From contig JAMXIF010001195.1 in the NCBI GenBank assembly GCA_028583685.1, positions 20,611,507 through 20,675,506 of the forward strand: 64,000 nucleotides of DNA. The letters run 5' to 3'. Under the pieces are notes generated by a model that was not told where the DNA came from, did not search any database, and was given only the letters and a program-made list of their open reading frames with translations. Below are positions 32,508-45,398 of the stretch, piece after piece; the stretch's first letter is position 1, and every line of letters begins with the position of its first letter. This stretch comes from Petaurus breviceps papuanus (taxonomy: Eukaryota > Chordata > Mammalia > Diprotodontia > Petauridae). A program made the position numbers and the translations under genes.

Positions 32508-35500
32508 AACAGAGTTGAATACAAAATTTGACATTCAGATACAAGAAGCAAGATAAGCATGAGAAGGTAAACAGGGAAAAGAAATCATAAGGAACTTATC
32601 ATATGTGAATGTGTGTATATATGTTTACAGGTATACATAGAGGGCACAGGACCAATTTAACAGGAAGGGATGATACTTAAAGGTGAAATTAAGAGGTGAG
32701 GGAGGAATATAATGAGAGGAGATGGGGAGAGGCAGAATGGGGTAAACTATCTCATATAGAAGAGGCAAGGGAAAATGGTTACAATGGAGGGGAAGAATAG
32801 GAAAGCAAAAGGGAATGGGTCCATCTTATTCCCATCAAATTTGGCTTGAGGAGGGAGTGAAATACACACTAAATAAGGTATCTCACCCTCCAGGAGAGTG
32901 GGGGGGGGAAGGGAATGAGAGGGGGGATGATGGAAGGGAAGGCAGGCTGGGGGAGATGGAAGTTGGAAGCACCCACTTCTGAAAAGGAACTGGATCAAAG
33001 TAGAGAATAGAACAAATGGGAGTTGGGATAGGAGGGAGGGAAATAGAGTCAGTCCTTTACAATATATATACTATGTTATTGTTTTGCATTAGCCACACAT
33101 GTACAACTTATACTGAACTGCTTATCTTCCCAGTAAGGGTGAGTGACAAGGGAGGAAGGGAAGGAATCTGGAATTCAAAGTTTTAAAATCAAATATTAAA
33201 ATTCACATTTGACCTATTCACACACTATTATTAATACTATTTTACATGTAATTGGGAAATAAGATATATAGGCACTGGGGCATAGAGTTCCACTTGAAAA
33301 GTCTAAAGGGGTATGGGAGAAAATATGGGAGAGAGCAGATTGGAGGAGGGGATATCCTGTGGGACTGCTATTTTGGGGTGGTGAGTAGGAGAAATACAGG
33401 GAGAAAATTTGTAACTCAAAATCTGGTAGAAATGAATGATGTAACTCAGAAGTTAATAAAGCATTTAAAAAATTAAAAAAAAAAGAATTAAATCATGAGA
33501 GAACTAGTCCTAGGTAGGGCGGTTGCAGAAAAATAAAGATACAATAAAACAAAATTAAAAAAAAATTAAAATGGAAGAAAATATGAAATTTTTCTCATTG
33601 GAAAAATTGAACTAGAAAAAACAGCCAGGAGATCTAATATAAGAATCATTAGACTACCTGAAAGCCATGATAAAAAACAAACAAACAAACAATATATTTC
33701 AAGATTATCAAAGTAAACAGCCCTGATATATTAGAACCAGAGGGCAAAATAGAAATTGAAAGAATCCAGTAGCCATTCCCTGAAAGATATCCCAAAATGG
33801 AAACTCCTAAGAACATCAGGGCTAATTTCCAGAGCTCATAGATTAAGAAGAAAGTATTATAAGCAGCCAGAAAGAAGCAATTCAAATATTGTGCTGGTAT
33901 AGTCAAGATTACATTAAAGAACTGGAGAGCTTGGCATATGTTATACAGGAAGGAAAAGGAGTTAAGATTGTAAGCAAGTATAACCAACCCAGTGAAACTG
34001 AATATAATCTTTCAGTGGATAAAAGTGGAGATTTAACATAATAGAGGACTTTCAAGCATTTCTGATTAAAAATCCAAAGCTGTATTAAAAAAAAAATTTG
34101 ACCTATAAGACCCAAAGGAAACATAAAAAGGTTAAAAAAAAGAATCAAGAAAGAAAATAAAGAAATTCACAAAGGTTAAACTGTTTATATTTCTACATGG
34201 CAAGATAATATTTGTAACTCTTAACTTTCTTACTATTAGACCAACTAGAAGGAGTATGTGTAGAAGAAGGTGTTGATATAAAGTGACTTTGATGGAATGA
34301 TTTTCCAAAAAAACAAAAGAAAGGGATAAGAAAGGCAATTTCTTTAGAAGAAGGGGGGGGGGTATTTGATTGGGGTAAATTATTCCACAAAAGAGGCATG
34401 AAAGAGCCATTATAATGGAGGAAAAGATGTGTGTGTGTGTGGGGGGGGGGGGGCTGACCAGCAAAGCTTAAACCTTACTCATAAAAATTGGCTCAAAGAG
34501 GGGATAATATACATACTCAGTTGAAAAAGGAAATCTAGCTTATCCTATAAGAAAGTAAAAAGGGGAAGAGAAAATTGAAGGGGGAGAAGGAATCTATAAA
34601 AAGGAGGGTATATTAGAGAAGGTGATTATTGGAAGCAAAATATTTATGAGGAGGCAAAGAGTGGGTTGTAAGGGGGGGAAATAAACAAGTGAAAAAATAA
34701 CATGGAGGGAAATACAGGGCTAGTTATCATAACTATAAATGTGAATGGGATAAACATCCATAAAATTGAAGAAGATAGCAGAATGAATTAAAAATCACAA
34801 ACCTAAAATATGTTGTTTACAAGAAACACATTTGAAGCAGAGAGAGATACACCCCAGGTAAATGAAAGGGACTGAAGTAGAATCTACTATGCTTCAATTG
34901 AAACAAGAAAGCATGAGTAGCACTTATGATCTCAGACAAAGCAAAAGAGAAAATAGGTGAAAGACAATGAAGTCATATTAATACTAAACATATATGCACC
35001 AAATAGTATAGCATCTAAATTTTTGAAGTACAAGTTTGGTGAGTCACAAGAGGAAAAATATCCCCCTCAGAACTAGATAAAACTAACCAAAAAAAAAATA
35101 AGCAAAAAAGAAGTTAAGGAGGTGAAAAAAATTCTAGAAAAGTTATATATGATAGATCTCTGGAGACAATTAAATGGGAATAGAAAGGAATACACCTTTT
35201 TTCAGTGGTAAATGGCACCTACACAAAAATGAACCACATATTAGGACATAAAACCCTTACAACCAAATACAGAAAAGTAGAAATAGTAAATGCATCCTTT
35301 TTAGATCATAATGCAATACAAAATTACATCCAATAATGGAAAATGGAATGAAAGGTTAAGATTAAGTGTAAATTAAATATCTAATCTTAAAAGCAAGTGG
35401 ATAAAAGAACAAATCATAGAAACTATTGACAATTTCATCAAAGAAAATGACAGCAGTGAAACAACACACCCAAATTTATGGGATGCAGACAAAGTGATAA

Positions 35501-36058
35501 GTAGGGGAATATTTATATCTCTAATTGCTTACATAAAAAACTAAGAAAAAAGAAATCAGTGAATTGAGCTTGCAACTAAAAAAAATCTAGAAAAAGAACA
35601 AATTAAAAGTCCCCAATTAAACACATAATTGAAATTCTGAAATCAAAGGAGAGAATAATAATATTGAAAGTAAGAAAACCATTAAACTAATAAATAAAAC
35701 TGGTAGTTGGTTTTATGAAAATAAAATAAAATAGTTAAACCATTGGTTAATTTGATTTTAAAAAGGAAAGAAGAGAACAAAATTACTAGTATCAAAAATG
35801 AAAAAGTTGAATTCACCACCAATGAAGAAAAAATTAAAGACTATGGTTAGGAGCTATTTTGCTTGATTTATGCCAACAAATCTGACAATTTAAATGAAAT
35901 GGTTGAATATTTACAAAAATAAAAATTAACTAGGTTAACAGAAGAAGAAATAAAATACTTAACCCAATCTTAGGAAATTCAAATCCTCAGTAACAGATGA
36001 ATTCACAAGAGAATTCTACCAAAGAGTCACAAACAATTATTCCCAATACTATATAAAT

Positions 36059-36177
36059 CAGGGGAGGGAACCAGCAGCTTCAAGGCCACATGTGGCCCTT
36101 TAGGTATGTAAGTGTGGCTCTTTGATTGAATACAAACATCACAGAACAAATCCATTTATAAAAGAATTTGTTCTGTA
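36059..36177 (+). mobile_element. Half of a palindromic hAT-like MITE
   Basis: Starts 'caggggagggaaccagcagc' and ends in the hairpin 'acagaacaaat...atttgttctgt'. It matches the left half of the element at 45544-45737 and lacks the right half. The old L1 ORF2 continues on both sides, so the MITE inserted into the L1. Confidence 0.7.
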
Positions 36178-36600
36178 AAGAGAGAAGAAAATGTAATTAA
36201 AGCAATCAGAATAGGCACAAAGGAAACAAAGCTACCACTCTTTGGAGATGTATACTTTGAAAACCCTAGAGAATTAAATGAAAAACTTTTTTAATTTATT
36301 TACAACTTTAGCAAAGTTGCAAGATACAAAATAAACCACCTAAGTCATCAGCATTTATATATTTTGCCAACAAAGCCCAGGAGCAAGAGACAGAAAGAGC
36401 AACAATATAAAATACTTCAAAGTCTAGCTGGCAAGACAAATTCAGGAGCTTTATTAACACAACTGTAAATCACTTTTCATTCAGATAAAGTCAGATCTAA
36501 ACATTTGGAAAAATATTATTTGCTCATGGGCAGGCCAAACCAACATAATAAAAATGATAATTCTACTTAATTTCATCTCTTTATTCTATGCCATACCGAT

Positions 36601-37198
36601 TGTAGCAGCAAGCAACCTAGCAATACCCAGAATGGCCACTAGCACAGGTTCCTAGATCTGCTCTTCAAAAGGAAAGCAACTCAAAATGGGTTACCTATCT
36701 TATTCAATCAAATACATATTATTTACCTAGTTAAGGGGAAAAAGTCAGCACCCTGAACTTAGAGAATATAAACAGAAAATAACACACTTCAGCAGGCAGG
36801 CTTCCAGCTATCTGAGCATTATAACTATACCCAGTTAGTTACCAGAGAACGAAGCACCAACATCTGGGTTTTCAAAGCTGGGGGGCTCGCTTTCTTTCCA
36901 GAGTCCCATCTGGTCAAATCCCACACCCCTTCTCAAAGTGAGCCCCAAAGCAAAACCTCACATCAGGGTATATATAGCCTTCTCCTGGCTCAGAGAATGT
37001 CACAACCCTGTAGATCTACTGCCCAATCATAAAATAACAAGGTGTGTACATTCCTGAAAAACAAGCCTCCCACCACAGGCTCCATGTGACCACATTCAGC
37101 CTATTAGGGGACAGAGTATATATTCAAATCAGGGAAGGTTCTCAGAGTCACTTAGGCCTATCAAAGGGCCTAAGGGCCAGATTCCCATTCCCATGACA
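36601..37198 (-). mobile_element. Solo LTR, family A copy 3, inside the old L1
   Basis: 598 bp, TGTAGCAGC...CCCATGACA. Flanks are CCGAT (36596-36600) and CCAAT (37199-37203), and L1 ORF2 rejoins across it. On the minus strand TATATA lies near 36972 with an ATTGG box upstream. It shares the family A layout but is longer and clearly more diverged than copies 2 and 4, so it is older or another subfamily. No internal region is present. Confidence 0.85.
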
Positions 37199-38760
37199 CC
37201 AATCAAACCACCAAAGAACTATTTATAGTGCTAGAAAAAATTAACAAAATTCATCCAGAAGAACAAAAACTCAAAGATATCAAGGGACTTGATTTTTTAA
37301 AATGCAAAATAAGGTGGTCTAGCCAAAACAGATCTCAGACTGTTTTATAAACTGGTAATTATCAAAAAAATCTGATATTGGCTAAAAAATAAAGTGTTAG
37401 ATCAGTGTAACTGATTAGGTACAAATTACATTATAATAAATGACCACAGTAATCTAGTATATGATAAACCAAAGACCAAACTATTGGAACAAGAACTCAT
37501 TATTTGACAAAAACTGCTGTGAAACCTGAACAACTTGGCAGAAACTAGGTATATACCAATATCTCACGCCATATACCAAGATCATTTCAAAATGGGTACA
37601 TGATTTACACATAACGATGAAACCATAAGCAAATTACAAGAGTATGGAATAGTTTATCTGTAACATTTATGGATAAGGGAAGAATTTAGGACCAAAAAAG
37701 ATATAAACAACATTACAAAACATAAAATGCATAGCCTGCATTATAGAAAAATGGAAAGTTTTTGCACAAATGAAACCAATGCAATCAAAATTATAAAGAA
37801 AACAATAAGTATCTCTGATAAATACCTCATTTTTTGAGGTCAAGTTTATAAATTTATAAAAATACAAGCCATTTCCCAATTGATAAATGGTCAAAGGATA
37901 TGAACATGCAGTTTTCAGATGAAGAAATAGAAGCTAACTATAGTTATATGAAAAAAGAAAACATGCTCTTAAGGTGCTATGAAGGACTTGTGAGTGGAAA
38001 AAGCTCAAGAAACCCTGTCCTAAATCACTATTGATCAGAGAATGCAAATTAAAGCAACTCTGAGGTATCATTTCACACCTATCAGAGTAGCTAATATAAC
38101 AAAAATGGAAAATGTTGTGTATTGTAGGGAACATGGGAAACCCAGGGCACTAATACACTGTTGGTGGAGTTGTGAACTGACCCAACCATTCTGGAGAGTG
38201 ATTTGGAACTAAGTGCAAAGGGTTATATAACTGTGCATACCCTTTTATCCAACAATACCACTGCTGGGTCTATATCCTGGAGATATCCCCTCCCCCCCCC
38301 CAAAAAAAAGGGAAAAGGACCTATGTGTACATAAATATTTAGAGTAGTTCTTTTTGTGGTAGTTAATAATCAAAGGGATACCTATCAATTGAGGGATGGT
38401 TAAACAATCTGTGTTTTTATGTATATGATTGTAATAGAATATCATTGTGCTATAAGTAGTGATAAGCAGAATGATTTTATTAAAAAAACATAAAGACTTA
38501 CATGAACTGATATATAATGAAGTGAATAGGAGAATGTTGTACAGTAAGAGCAATATTGTTTAATCAAAAACTATGAATGACTTAGCTATTCTCTGCAATA
38601 GAGTGATCTAAGACCATCCCAAAGGACTCATGATGAAGCATACTATCTATCTCCAGAGAAAGAACTGATATTTATTGAATACAGGCTGAAGCATGATATT
38701 TTTCACTTTCATTTTTTCTTTTATTTAATCTCTTAATAATATCTTAAATCTTAAATTCCA

Positions 38761-39076
38761 TGTCTCTTAATGTATCAAATATAAATCTACTTCCAATGTC
38801 TGGTTCCGGAGCAGTTTTAAAACTTGTTTTATAAAATTATGAAGTTTCAAAAGGATTTCATTCAACTATCAAATTCAAGAAGTAGAAATTGTTGAGTAGC
38901 AGTATGTTAAGGAACCTAGTTCTAAATATAAAGATTATGCAAAAGGTGATGGTTACAATTTGATTTATTTGTATTTTGAAATTGCAGAATAATAGCTGAT
39001 ATGTATTGGTTGGTGTTTCTTTACTGGGATTTCGCTACATAGAAGAAATAATAGCCAAAACAAAGAACAATGAAGT
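38761..39076. other. Unassigned sequence
   Basis: Follows the L1 3' end; nothing recognised. Confidence 0.4.
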
Positions 39077-39210
39077 AGAGAGAGACAGAGAGAGAGAGAG
39101 AGAGACAGAGAGAGAGACAGAGAGAGAGACAGAGAGACAGAGAGAGAGAGAGACAGAGAGAGAGACAGAGAGAGACAGAGACAGAGCAAGAGAGAGAAGG
39201 GGGGGGGGGC
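39077..39210. repeat. (GAGA)n/(GACA)n purine tract
   Basis: About 130 bp of AGAG/AGACAG units ending in a G-run. It gives rise to low-complexity RE/TE-rich and LS-rich spurious frames on both strands. Confidence 0.95.
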
Positions 39211-41807
39211 AGAAGCTAACCCCTAATATATAAAACTGATTCAAAAGTTTTTAAAGTTTTAAATCTCAAAAAAATATTTTTCTTTTTTTTTATTTTTCAA
39301 TCTTTTATTTCATTGTCTCTTTTTTCTTCTACTAATCACAAACATCATATCTTCCTTCTGTTCATTTTCTTCAGAATCACAACACCCCTCCCACCCACTC
39401 TCAACTTCAGTATCATTTGGCAATGGGAAATAGAAACCTATTCCAAGATTAAACTAAATTAGATCAGTTGGAAGGCAGCAGTAAGAAAGACTGACTTACA
39501 AAGTCCAAAAAATGTATTTTAAAATCCTTAGAAAATGCAAGGAAAAGTGAAGAAAACCTTTAATCCTAAGGAGAATGATATATAGCCATAGGAAATCTTT
39601 CCTATCAAATATGGAATTGGCATCCTGGCATCACAAAATGGAAACTTGTTTCTATCTGTAATGGAAAAGCCTTTCATTGATACATTTCAAAGCAAAGCAG
39701 TCATTTCCTTGGTAGTGGCAGGGAAGGAAGAGCTTTTCCCTCAGGAAAAAAAAAATACATAACTATTCTTGAAATTAACTGTGAATAAATAGAGTTAGTC
39801 ATTTATAGGAACTCAATAATATTGAAACATTAAACACACTGTCTCATAGGATTGTAACACTTGCACATGCACTATTGTAGTTTAAAAAAAACGCTGAATA
39901 GCTACTTCTTAAAAGTCTCATTTAAATTTTTTAATAGTTCAGAATAAATTGAAAATATGTCAGACTCAAAACTGATGAAATGCTATGAAATCACATTGAG
40001 ATTCTAGCAGTAAAATCAACCCAGAACAATCAAATAATAAATTTATAATTCTCTAATACTATTCATCCAGAAAGTATCCACAATATTTTCTGGACCATAT
40101 ATACTCTATTAAAACTTCTATAGGTTTCCTAAAAAAATATTTGAGAACCTGTAAAAGAATCTAAAACAATACCTCACAGAGTTTTTTTTTAGACTTGCAT
40201 TTTACCCCCTTGATTCTAAAGTCAATGTTCCCAATTCTTCCTCTTTAACCCATTTTCCTGCCCCTTGCAGGTATAGTGAATAGCTGAATGGAACTTTCCC
40301 ATAGACATTTATAAAGTGAATCTAGATTTCATTATGTATTTATAAGCTATTTGGACATCCTGAGGGGATTTTATTTTCTTGTAAACCACTCAGGGCTAAA
40401 AAGAAAATGCATTTCTTCATCTTTTTTCCCCTCACTTTGGAGATTTAGCAAAGAATATTAAAGAAATAGAAAAAATAATCATATCTCTATTTTCTTCCTG
40501 TGCTAGGATGTTGTTGGGATATATGTACTTGCTTTTTCTTTCTCATTTATAGTTAGGAAATTTTTACCTTCTATTTTCAGTTCCTTCTCTTATCTTTTTT
40601 TCTCTTCCCCTTATCTTTAGTTATTTTCTGTCTTGGCATATTACCTAGACTTCACCTTGGTGAACCCTGTAAAATAATTAGCAAAGGGAAAATGTTAAGG
40701 ATTTAGAAAAATAAACGCTGTGGAAGTGAAAGATACATAAGTGTAAGGAATGGAAAAAATGCATGATTTCACTATGTTCTTTAGGTATATTTTTGAGTTT
40801 TTATGAATAAATTATTTTTTCTTTATTTATAGAAACCTTTTTTTTCCAGATTTTAGTAACCATACTTTTAATTCTTAAAATTTCTTCCATGCACTGAGTA
40901 ATCTATGCCCCAAGATAATCTATCACGCTCTTCAAAAAAAAATGTAGAAACTAAGAAGAAAGATCCAGGGATACCTTCACCCACTATTTTGCAGAGGTCG
41001 GAGACTCATGGGTTTGGGGTATTGAATGTATTTTCTTTTTATGTATTGATTGATTTTAATGATTTTTATCTATTTTTTATTTAAAACTTCTTTATTATAT
41101 AGGATGATTTTCCAGAGGGTATAGGAGAAGAGACATTAGATAAAATTTATGTAAAGTAAAACAATATATCAATAAAAAAATCATTAAAAGATGAAATATG
41201 GAAAGTTACCTCCTTCAAGAAAGGAACTATTTTTGTTTGTGTCTTCTTGCATAAAATGTCATTTTTAAAAGGCTGAAACCTTGCATAGGTCCATGGACAA
41301 GAACCACAAAGTTCATTCATATAAACTGTCTTCTAGGCAGTTGTTTTTAAACTGATACAATTTTATTTCATCTCAGCAGATGTAGCCTTACTTTTTGGAT
41401 CCTGTAGGATATCAAGTTTTAAATAGTCTCTAGATTGCAATAAATAACTTTGGCAAGAGAATTTTCTCATGATTTTTCCCCCACAAAGTATCAGAAATAC
41501 CATTCCTTATAAAATATATTATCCAAAAGTCTGTCACCAGTTTATGCTGAGAACTCACTGTATGCTGACCACAATAGTGAGCATTTTGAAGAAAAAAATG
41601 AAGTAGAAGACATGATTTCTGCAATTATAAGCACACAACCTTCTTGAAATAGTCTTCTGGTGTCTTTGAAAACAAGTACAAGAAACATGCCCAGTCTCCC
41701 ACCATTATTATTATCATTTTTTTTTGCACAAGACCTTTAATTTTATTTCTATGGGGAAATCTCATTATTAATGCAGATTTGTAAATTCTCTGCAACTGAT
41801 CATGTAG
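39211..41807. other. Long unassigned stretch
   Basis: About 2.6 kb, AT-rich, in which no repeat family or coding pattern was recognised. The first ~100 bp is T-rich and could be a decayed L1 3' end. Confidence 0.45.
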
Positions 41808-41912
41808 AACTAAGAGATTAAGGAATTTGGCCAGGGTTACATAATTAGCATATGTTAGAGTTGGGCCTTGAAACCCTGAAGTCCTGATTCCAAGGTTTGC
41901 CTTCAGCTCCTA
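41808..41912 (-). mobile_element. MIR fragment
   Basis: Antisense 'agagattaaggaatttggccagggttacataattagca' and 'cctgaagtcctgattcc' match MIR. Confidence 0.6.
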
Positions 41913-42119
41913 TGTCTGTTTTCTTTCCCTATATACAAATTTATTTTCTCAAAAGTATCATCTCTTTCATCCTAGAAAACTCCAAATTAGATCTTTATAG
42001 GACTTTTAAAAGTGAATTTAGAGTTGATATCTGGTAGCTATTTTAATATCATTCTTTGTTGTTTCAAAAATCAACGTACAATGTTCTTTTTTAAGTTTAT
42101 TTTAATTTTTTTTAGCCAC

Positions 42120-42366
42120 TCTGAGTTAGGTAATTTCAGTCATATCCAACTTCTTATGTCCTTATTTGTGTATTTCTTGGCAAAGATACTGGAGTGATTT
42201 ACCATTTCCTTCTTCTGTTCATTTTACAGATGAGGAAACTGAGGCAAAAAAAGTTAAGGGACTTGTCCAGGATCACACAGCTAATAAGTATCTGAGGCCG
42301 CATTTGAACTCAGGTCTCCTTGATTCCCGGCCCACTGCTCTATCCACTGGGCCACCTAGCTGCCAA
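42120..42366 (-). mobile_element. MAR1-type SINE
   Basis: Antisense 'ttcagtcatatccaacttct', 'ggcaaagatactggagtgat', 'cattttacagatgaggaaactgaggcaaa', 'gatcacacagctaataagta', 'tgggccacctagctgcc'. Nearly full length. Confidence 0.9.
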
Positions 42367-42817
42367 TGTAACTTACCTCAGCTTCATTATTGGGGAAAAT
42401 TATCCATAAATTTAAACTTTTAAGGTAAAAAAAACCCAAACCCTTAGTCTGTAAGTTTGCACCTGAGTTGTATTATAATAAAATCTTTTCTAATTAGTTT
42501 TGTGATGAATTAGCATTGACAATATTAAATGGTCATAATTTAGCTATCATTTGACAGTCCTTTTAAGTCATATCCAGGTCTCAGTAGGAACCCTCTCATT
42601 ACTTTTAAAAATGCCTAATAACACATTAATAAATAAGGTTATTGCTCTGTCTTTTTAGAAAAATATTTGAATTCTAAACTCTTTCTTTTTAATGGTAAAA
42701 AAGTGGCGTATAAAAATGTGAAAAAAAAAATGTCATTACATTAAGAAGATAGCCCACAAATCACAAACACCTGAGAACAAAGGAACAGAATGATGGAGAT
42801 CTGGGAAATTCTTTTTT

Positions 42818-42950
42818 TTTTGGAGGGCAATTGGTGTTAAGTGACTTGCCCAAGGTCTCACAGATAGTTTTTGTGTTAAGTGTCTGAGGCCGAATTTGAA
42901 CTCAGGTCTTCCTGACTCCAGGGCCTGTGCTCTATTCACCTAGCCGCCCC
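42818..42950 (-). mobile_element. Short marsupial SINE
   Basis: Antisense 'ggagggcaattggtgttaag' to 'tctattcacctagccgcccc'. The flanks ATCTGGGAAATTCTTT (from 42799) and ATCTGAGAAGTTCTTT (from 42952) look like a target duplication with two mismatches. Confidence 0.9.
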
Positions 42951-42979
42951 AATCTGAGAAGTTCTTTAAAAGATTATTG

Positions 42980-43240
42980 CTTAAACAATAATTAGCATTT
43001 ATATAGCACTTTAAGATTTACAAAGCTCTTTAGTGTAGCATCTAGGTATTTTTATCTCACAACAACTCTGTTAAATGCAAGATAGGTAAGTTGCTCCTTT
43101 AAGTATGATTTCCCCATTTAAAAGATAAGTAAACTGAGGCAGGTTAAGATTAAGTACGCAGGATCACATATCTGGTAAATGTCTGAGGCCCTATTTGAAT
43201 TTTCTCACTCTAGGTCTAGCCTTCTATCCACTACATCTAT
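42980..43240 (-). mobile_element. MIR/Ther-type SINE
   Basis: Antisense 'atttatatagcactttaaga', 'tttacaaagctctttagtgt', 'ttagtgtagcatctaggtat', 'aagtaaactgaggcaggtta' and a decayed tRNA-like head 'ctagccttctatccactac'. Confidence 0.8.
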
Positions 43241-43689
43241 GGAATATTGTTTTAACAATATTGACTGTATACATAGGAAGATAATTCTAAGAAAGAATTT
43301 ACAGAATGGGAAAAGTAGATATATGGGTTGGTACTTATTGAAATTCTTTCCATTCCCTTTAGTTGGCTTATAATCTAGTTTAAAAATGTTTTTCCTACAT
43401 TACTTTTGCTGTTACATAAGGTTACACTTCTCATAATCTTTCGCCATCCTTCACTTTAAGATTATAAACTGAAGTTTATTTTGCAACTGGTACCGTTTTA
43501 GAATGTCACATATATCGCTCTTTGGTAAAGAGATTGTATTTGCGCCTTGAGGTGCTTCGTAGACAACCTGGGTCTCCTCCCTTTGGATTTTGCTTTACAT
43601 TGACATCTCCTTGGGAAATAGTGAGAGAAATTATTATTTTCTATTATAACAAATTATTAAATTAGGATTGATTTTTTTTTCCTTTTTAT

Positions 43690-45390
43690 TTTCTCATTTA
43701 GAGACCAATCCTTATAGGTGAGTTAGTCTCTGAAGGACAGGGCTGATGAAGAGACTTACCTAATCCTCTGGAAACATTCTCCTTGATGTTGGGGGACATC
43801 ACCCACCTAGGAAGATTTATTTCTGATTAAAGTATAAAAATTATTTAATCTAGGTGATTTCCAGCCCTAGAGCATTAGTCTAACACCCTTGAAACCTCAC
43901 CCCTCTTTGTTCAACCAGAGTGGTTTGGATGGAGATGACTCTGTCCACATAGATGAAGGCAGCTGAGTCTCATGAGCAAGCCATTTCTCAGCAGGAGGAG
44001 CTGAAGGCTTTCAGTCCACCTCCTCTTCCACCCACTCATTTACTTTTCAATCAGAATTGATCTCCACCTTGTCGGGAGTGTTCACTTTTCCAAAGTTATT
44101 TAAGCACTCGATGATCTCCATCGTTTTGTCTTTGGTTACCTAGAAAGATCATTGACCATCACTTTATGGATTATTTGCTAGCCTAATTAAAAAACTGATC
44201 ATTGATTACCCAGAAATTCTGACTCTTGGGGATTTTCATTTATCTCAATAGTTTTAATTTTTTATTGATTTCTAGCCTTTTACCTATTTATTTTATTTCA
44301 GCTTCTTTGCCTCAATTCCATGCCACATCTTCTTTTGTGTTATGATTTTGATATTTATTCTAACTTATTATTAGTCTGATAACACACAGACAACTCATTT
44401 GAAAATGACTCCAACATCAGTAACCAGTTGTTTGCTGCTTTTTAAAATGTGATGTTTCACTTTTTAAAAAATCCAACTTGTCTAGCACCTCAAATTCTTT
44501 TCTTGAAGAAATCATGATATATAGACTTGAGACTAATACATATAGCTTACAAGTCTTTCAGGTATTATTACAGAGCTGTATATAGCAACATTTTTGAAAA
44601 CAATTTCCCTTTTCCAAAATCAAAGTAACCATGTATTCACGTATAATTAAAGCATATATTGTCTTAATACGGAGAGTCTTATCCAATTTTTCATAGGATT
44701 TCTCCACTTTTTCCCCAATGGTAGATGTTAACCTATAAATGACAATTACATTAAATGGTCTAATCAATGCAAGAAAATCATGTCCCATGAAACCTATTCC
44801 ACCAACTTTTTTGTATACTTCTCCAAGGAGAATCTGTGAGATGCTTTCAATTAACCCGGATCCTTTTATCTTCTAGTTTCATTCATGATGATAATGTCAA
44901 CATTGATAGAATTTGGTTCCTTCAGTGCCTTTGTCTGAATGTTGTTCACTAAGAAAAAGTCCTCATATGTAGAGTACCAATAGTTGTCAGTGTGTATAGA
45001 TGATGTTTGAAAAACTATGTGATTTTCAGTATCTCCCTCCCAGACCCTCTTTTCCACCACTCTGTCACCATTACTGCAGAAGGGGGTTATACCATCCTGA
45101 GGGCCACTTTGCTTTTTTTCTTTGTTTGAAGGTTTGCCATAGCCAAAGTTTTCCTCTTCAAGTCCCAGCCTTCTGCTGGCAAGCCTCACTGTACTTGATT
45201 AGGCTAGTCATCAAAAAGCAGACATAATCTGTTACCAGGAAAATACTTGGAGCCTTTCCAACATAATATAGTACCTGTGATATCATGTGTTCCTACACTT
45301 TGAGTATCATGGTGAAACCTAAGGGCATTAATGTCGAGAGAGGCAAATATATGTCCTGGTAATAAGAGTTTATTTTTGGTGTTTGAAGAA
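43690..45390 (-). pseudogene. Unidentified coding-like relic, possible retrocopy
   Basis: Minus-strand translation gives coherent, non-repeat, non-low-complexity protein sequence over several frames. 44866-45189 encodes 107 codons including VVEKRVWEGDTENHIVFQT and STYEDFFLVNNIQTKALKEP. 44558-44788 encodes 76 codons (RPFNVIVIYRL, EKSYEKLDKTLRIKTIYAL). A further stretch near 44040-44150 reads MEIIECLNNFGKVNTPDKVEI. The pieces are in different frames with stops between. A T-rich tract with TTTATT (minus-strand AATAAA) at 43670-43690 could be the fossil poly(A) end. No introns are evident and no target duplication was found. I do not recognise the parent gene. It could be a processed pseudogene, a decayed gene or chance. 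Confidence 0.3.
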
Positions 45391-45398
45391 TGAGAAAT

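Larger units (their letters stand above)
30802..33535 (+). mobile_element. ORF1-only L1 (HAL1-like) inserted in the old L1
   Basis: Starts 'gggagtcaagatggtgaagt', a recognisable L1 5' end. It has a GC-richer 5' UTR (to about 31590), an ORF1 in two frames (31594-32507) and then a 3' UTR ending 'taataaagcatttaaaaaat' with an A-tail to 33484. No endonuclease or reverse-transcriptase sequence lies between ORF1 and the 3' UTR. It is flanked by the 16-bp repeat AAGATACAATAAAACA (30786-30801 and 33536-33551). A further ~50-bp segment (33485-33535) separates the A-tail from the right repeat. It could be a HAL1-type half-L1 or a full L1 with ORF2 deleted. Confidence 0.8.
29575..38760 (+). mobile_element. 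Old near full-length L1 LINE with nested insertions
   Basis: 5' UTR from 'tggtgccaagatggaggagt' (29575-30336). ORF1 starts at 30337, is interrupted at 30801 by a second L1 and resumes at 33536 (to about 34130). ORF2 endonuclease sequence starts about 34700 ('ttgtttacaagaaacacatt' at 34814) and runs on to the reverse transcriptase near 36230. The ORF2 end and 3' region are at 37199-38760 ('ccaaccattctggagagtga', 'ctccagagaaagaactgat'). Removing insertions leaves roughly 5.7 kb, close to a complete L1. ORF1 and ORF2 are broken many times. Where a FADD-type reverse-transcriptase motif is expected, the sequence near 36240 reads 'ctttggagatgtatac', so the catalytic residues are lost. It cannot be active. 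Confidence 0.8.

Noticed and set aside
39006-39244. Arg/Glu-rich and Ser/Leu-rich frames on both strands
   Set aside because: Products of a GAGA/GACA microsatellite. The same holds for 2603-2840 and 56820-57147.
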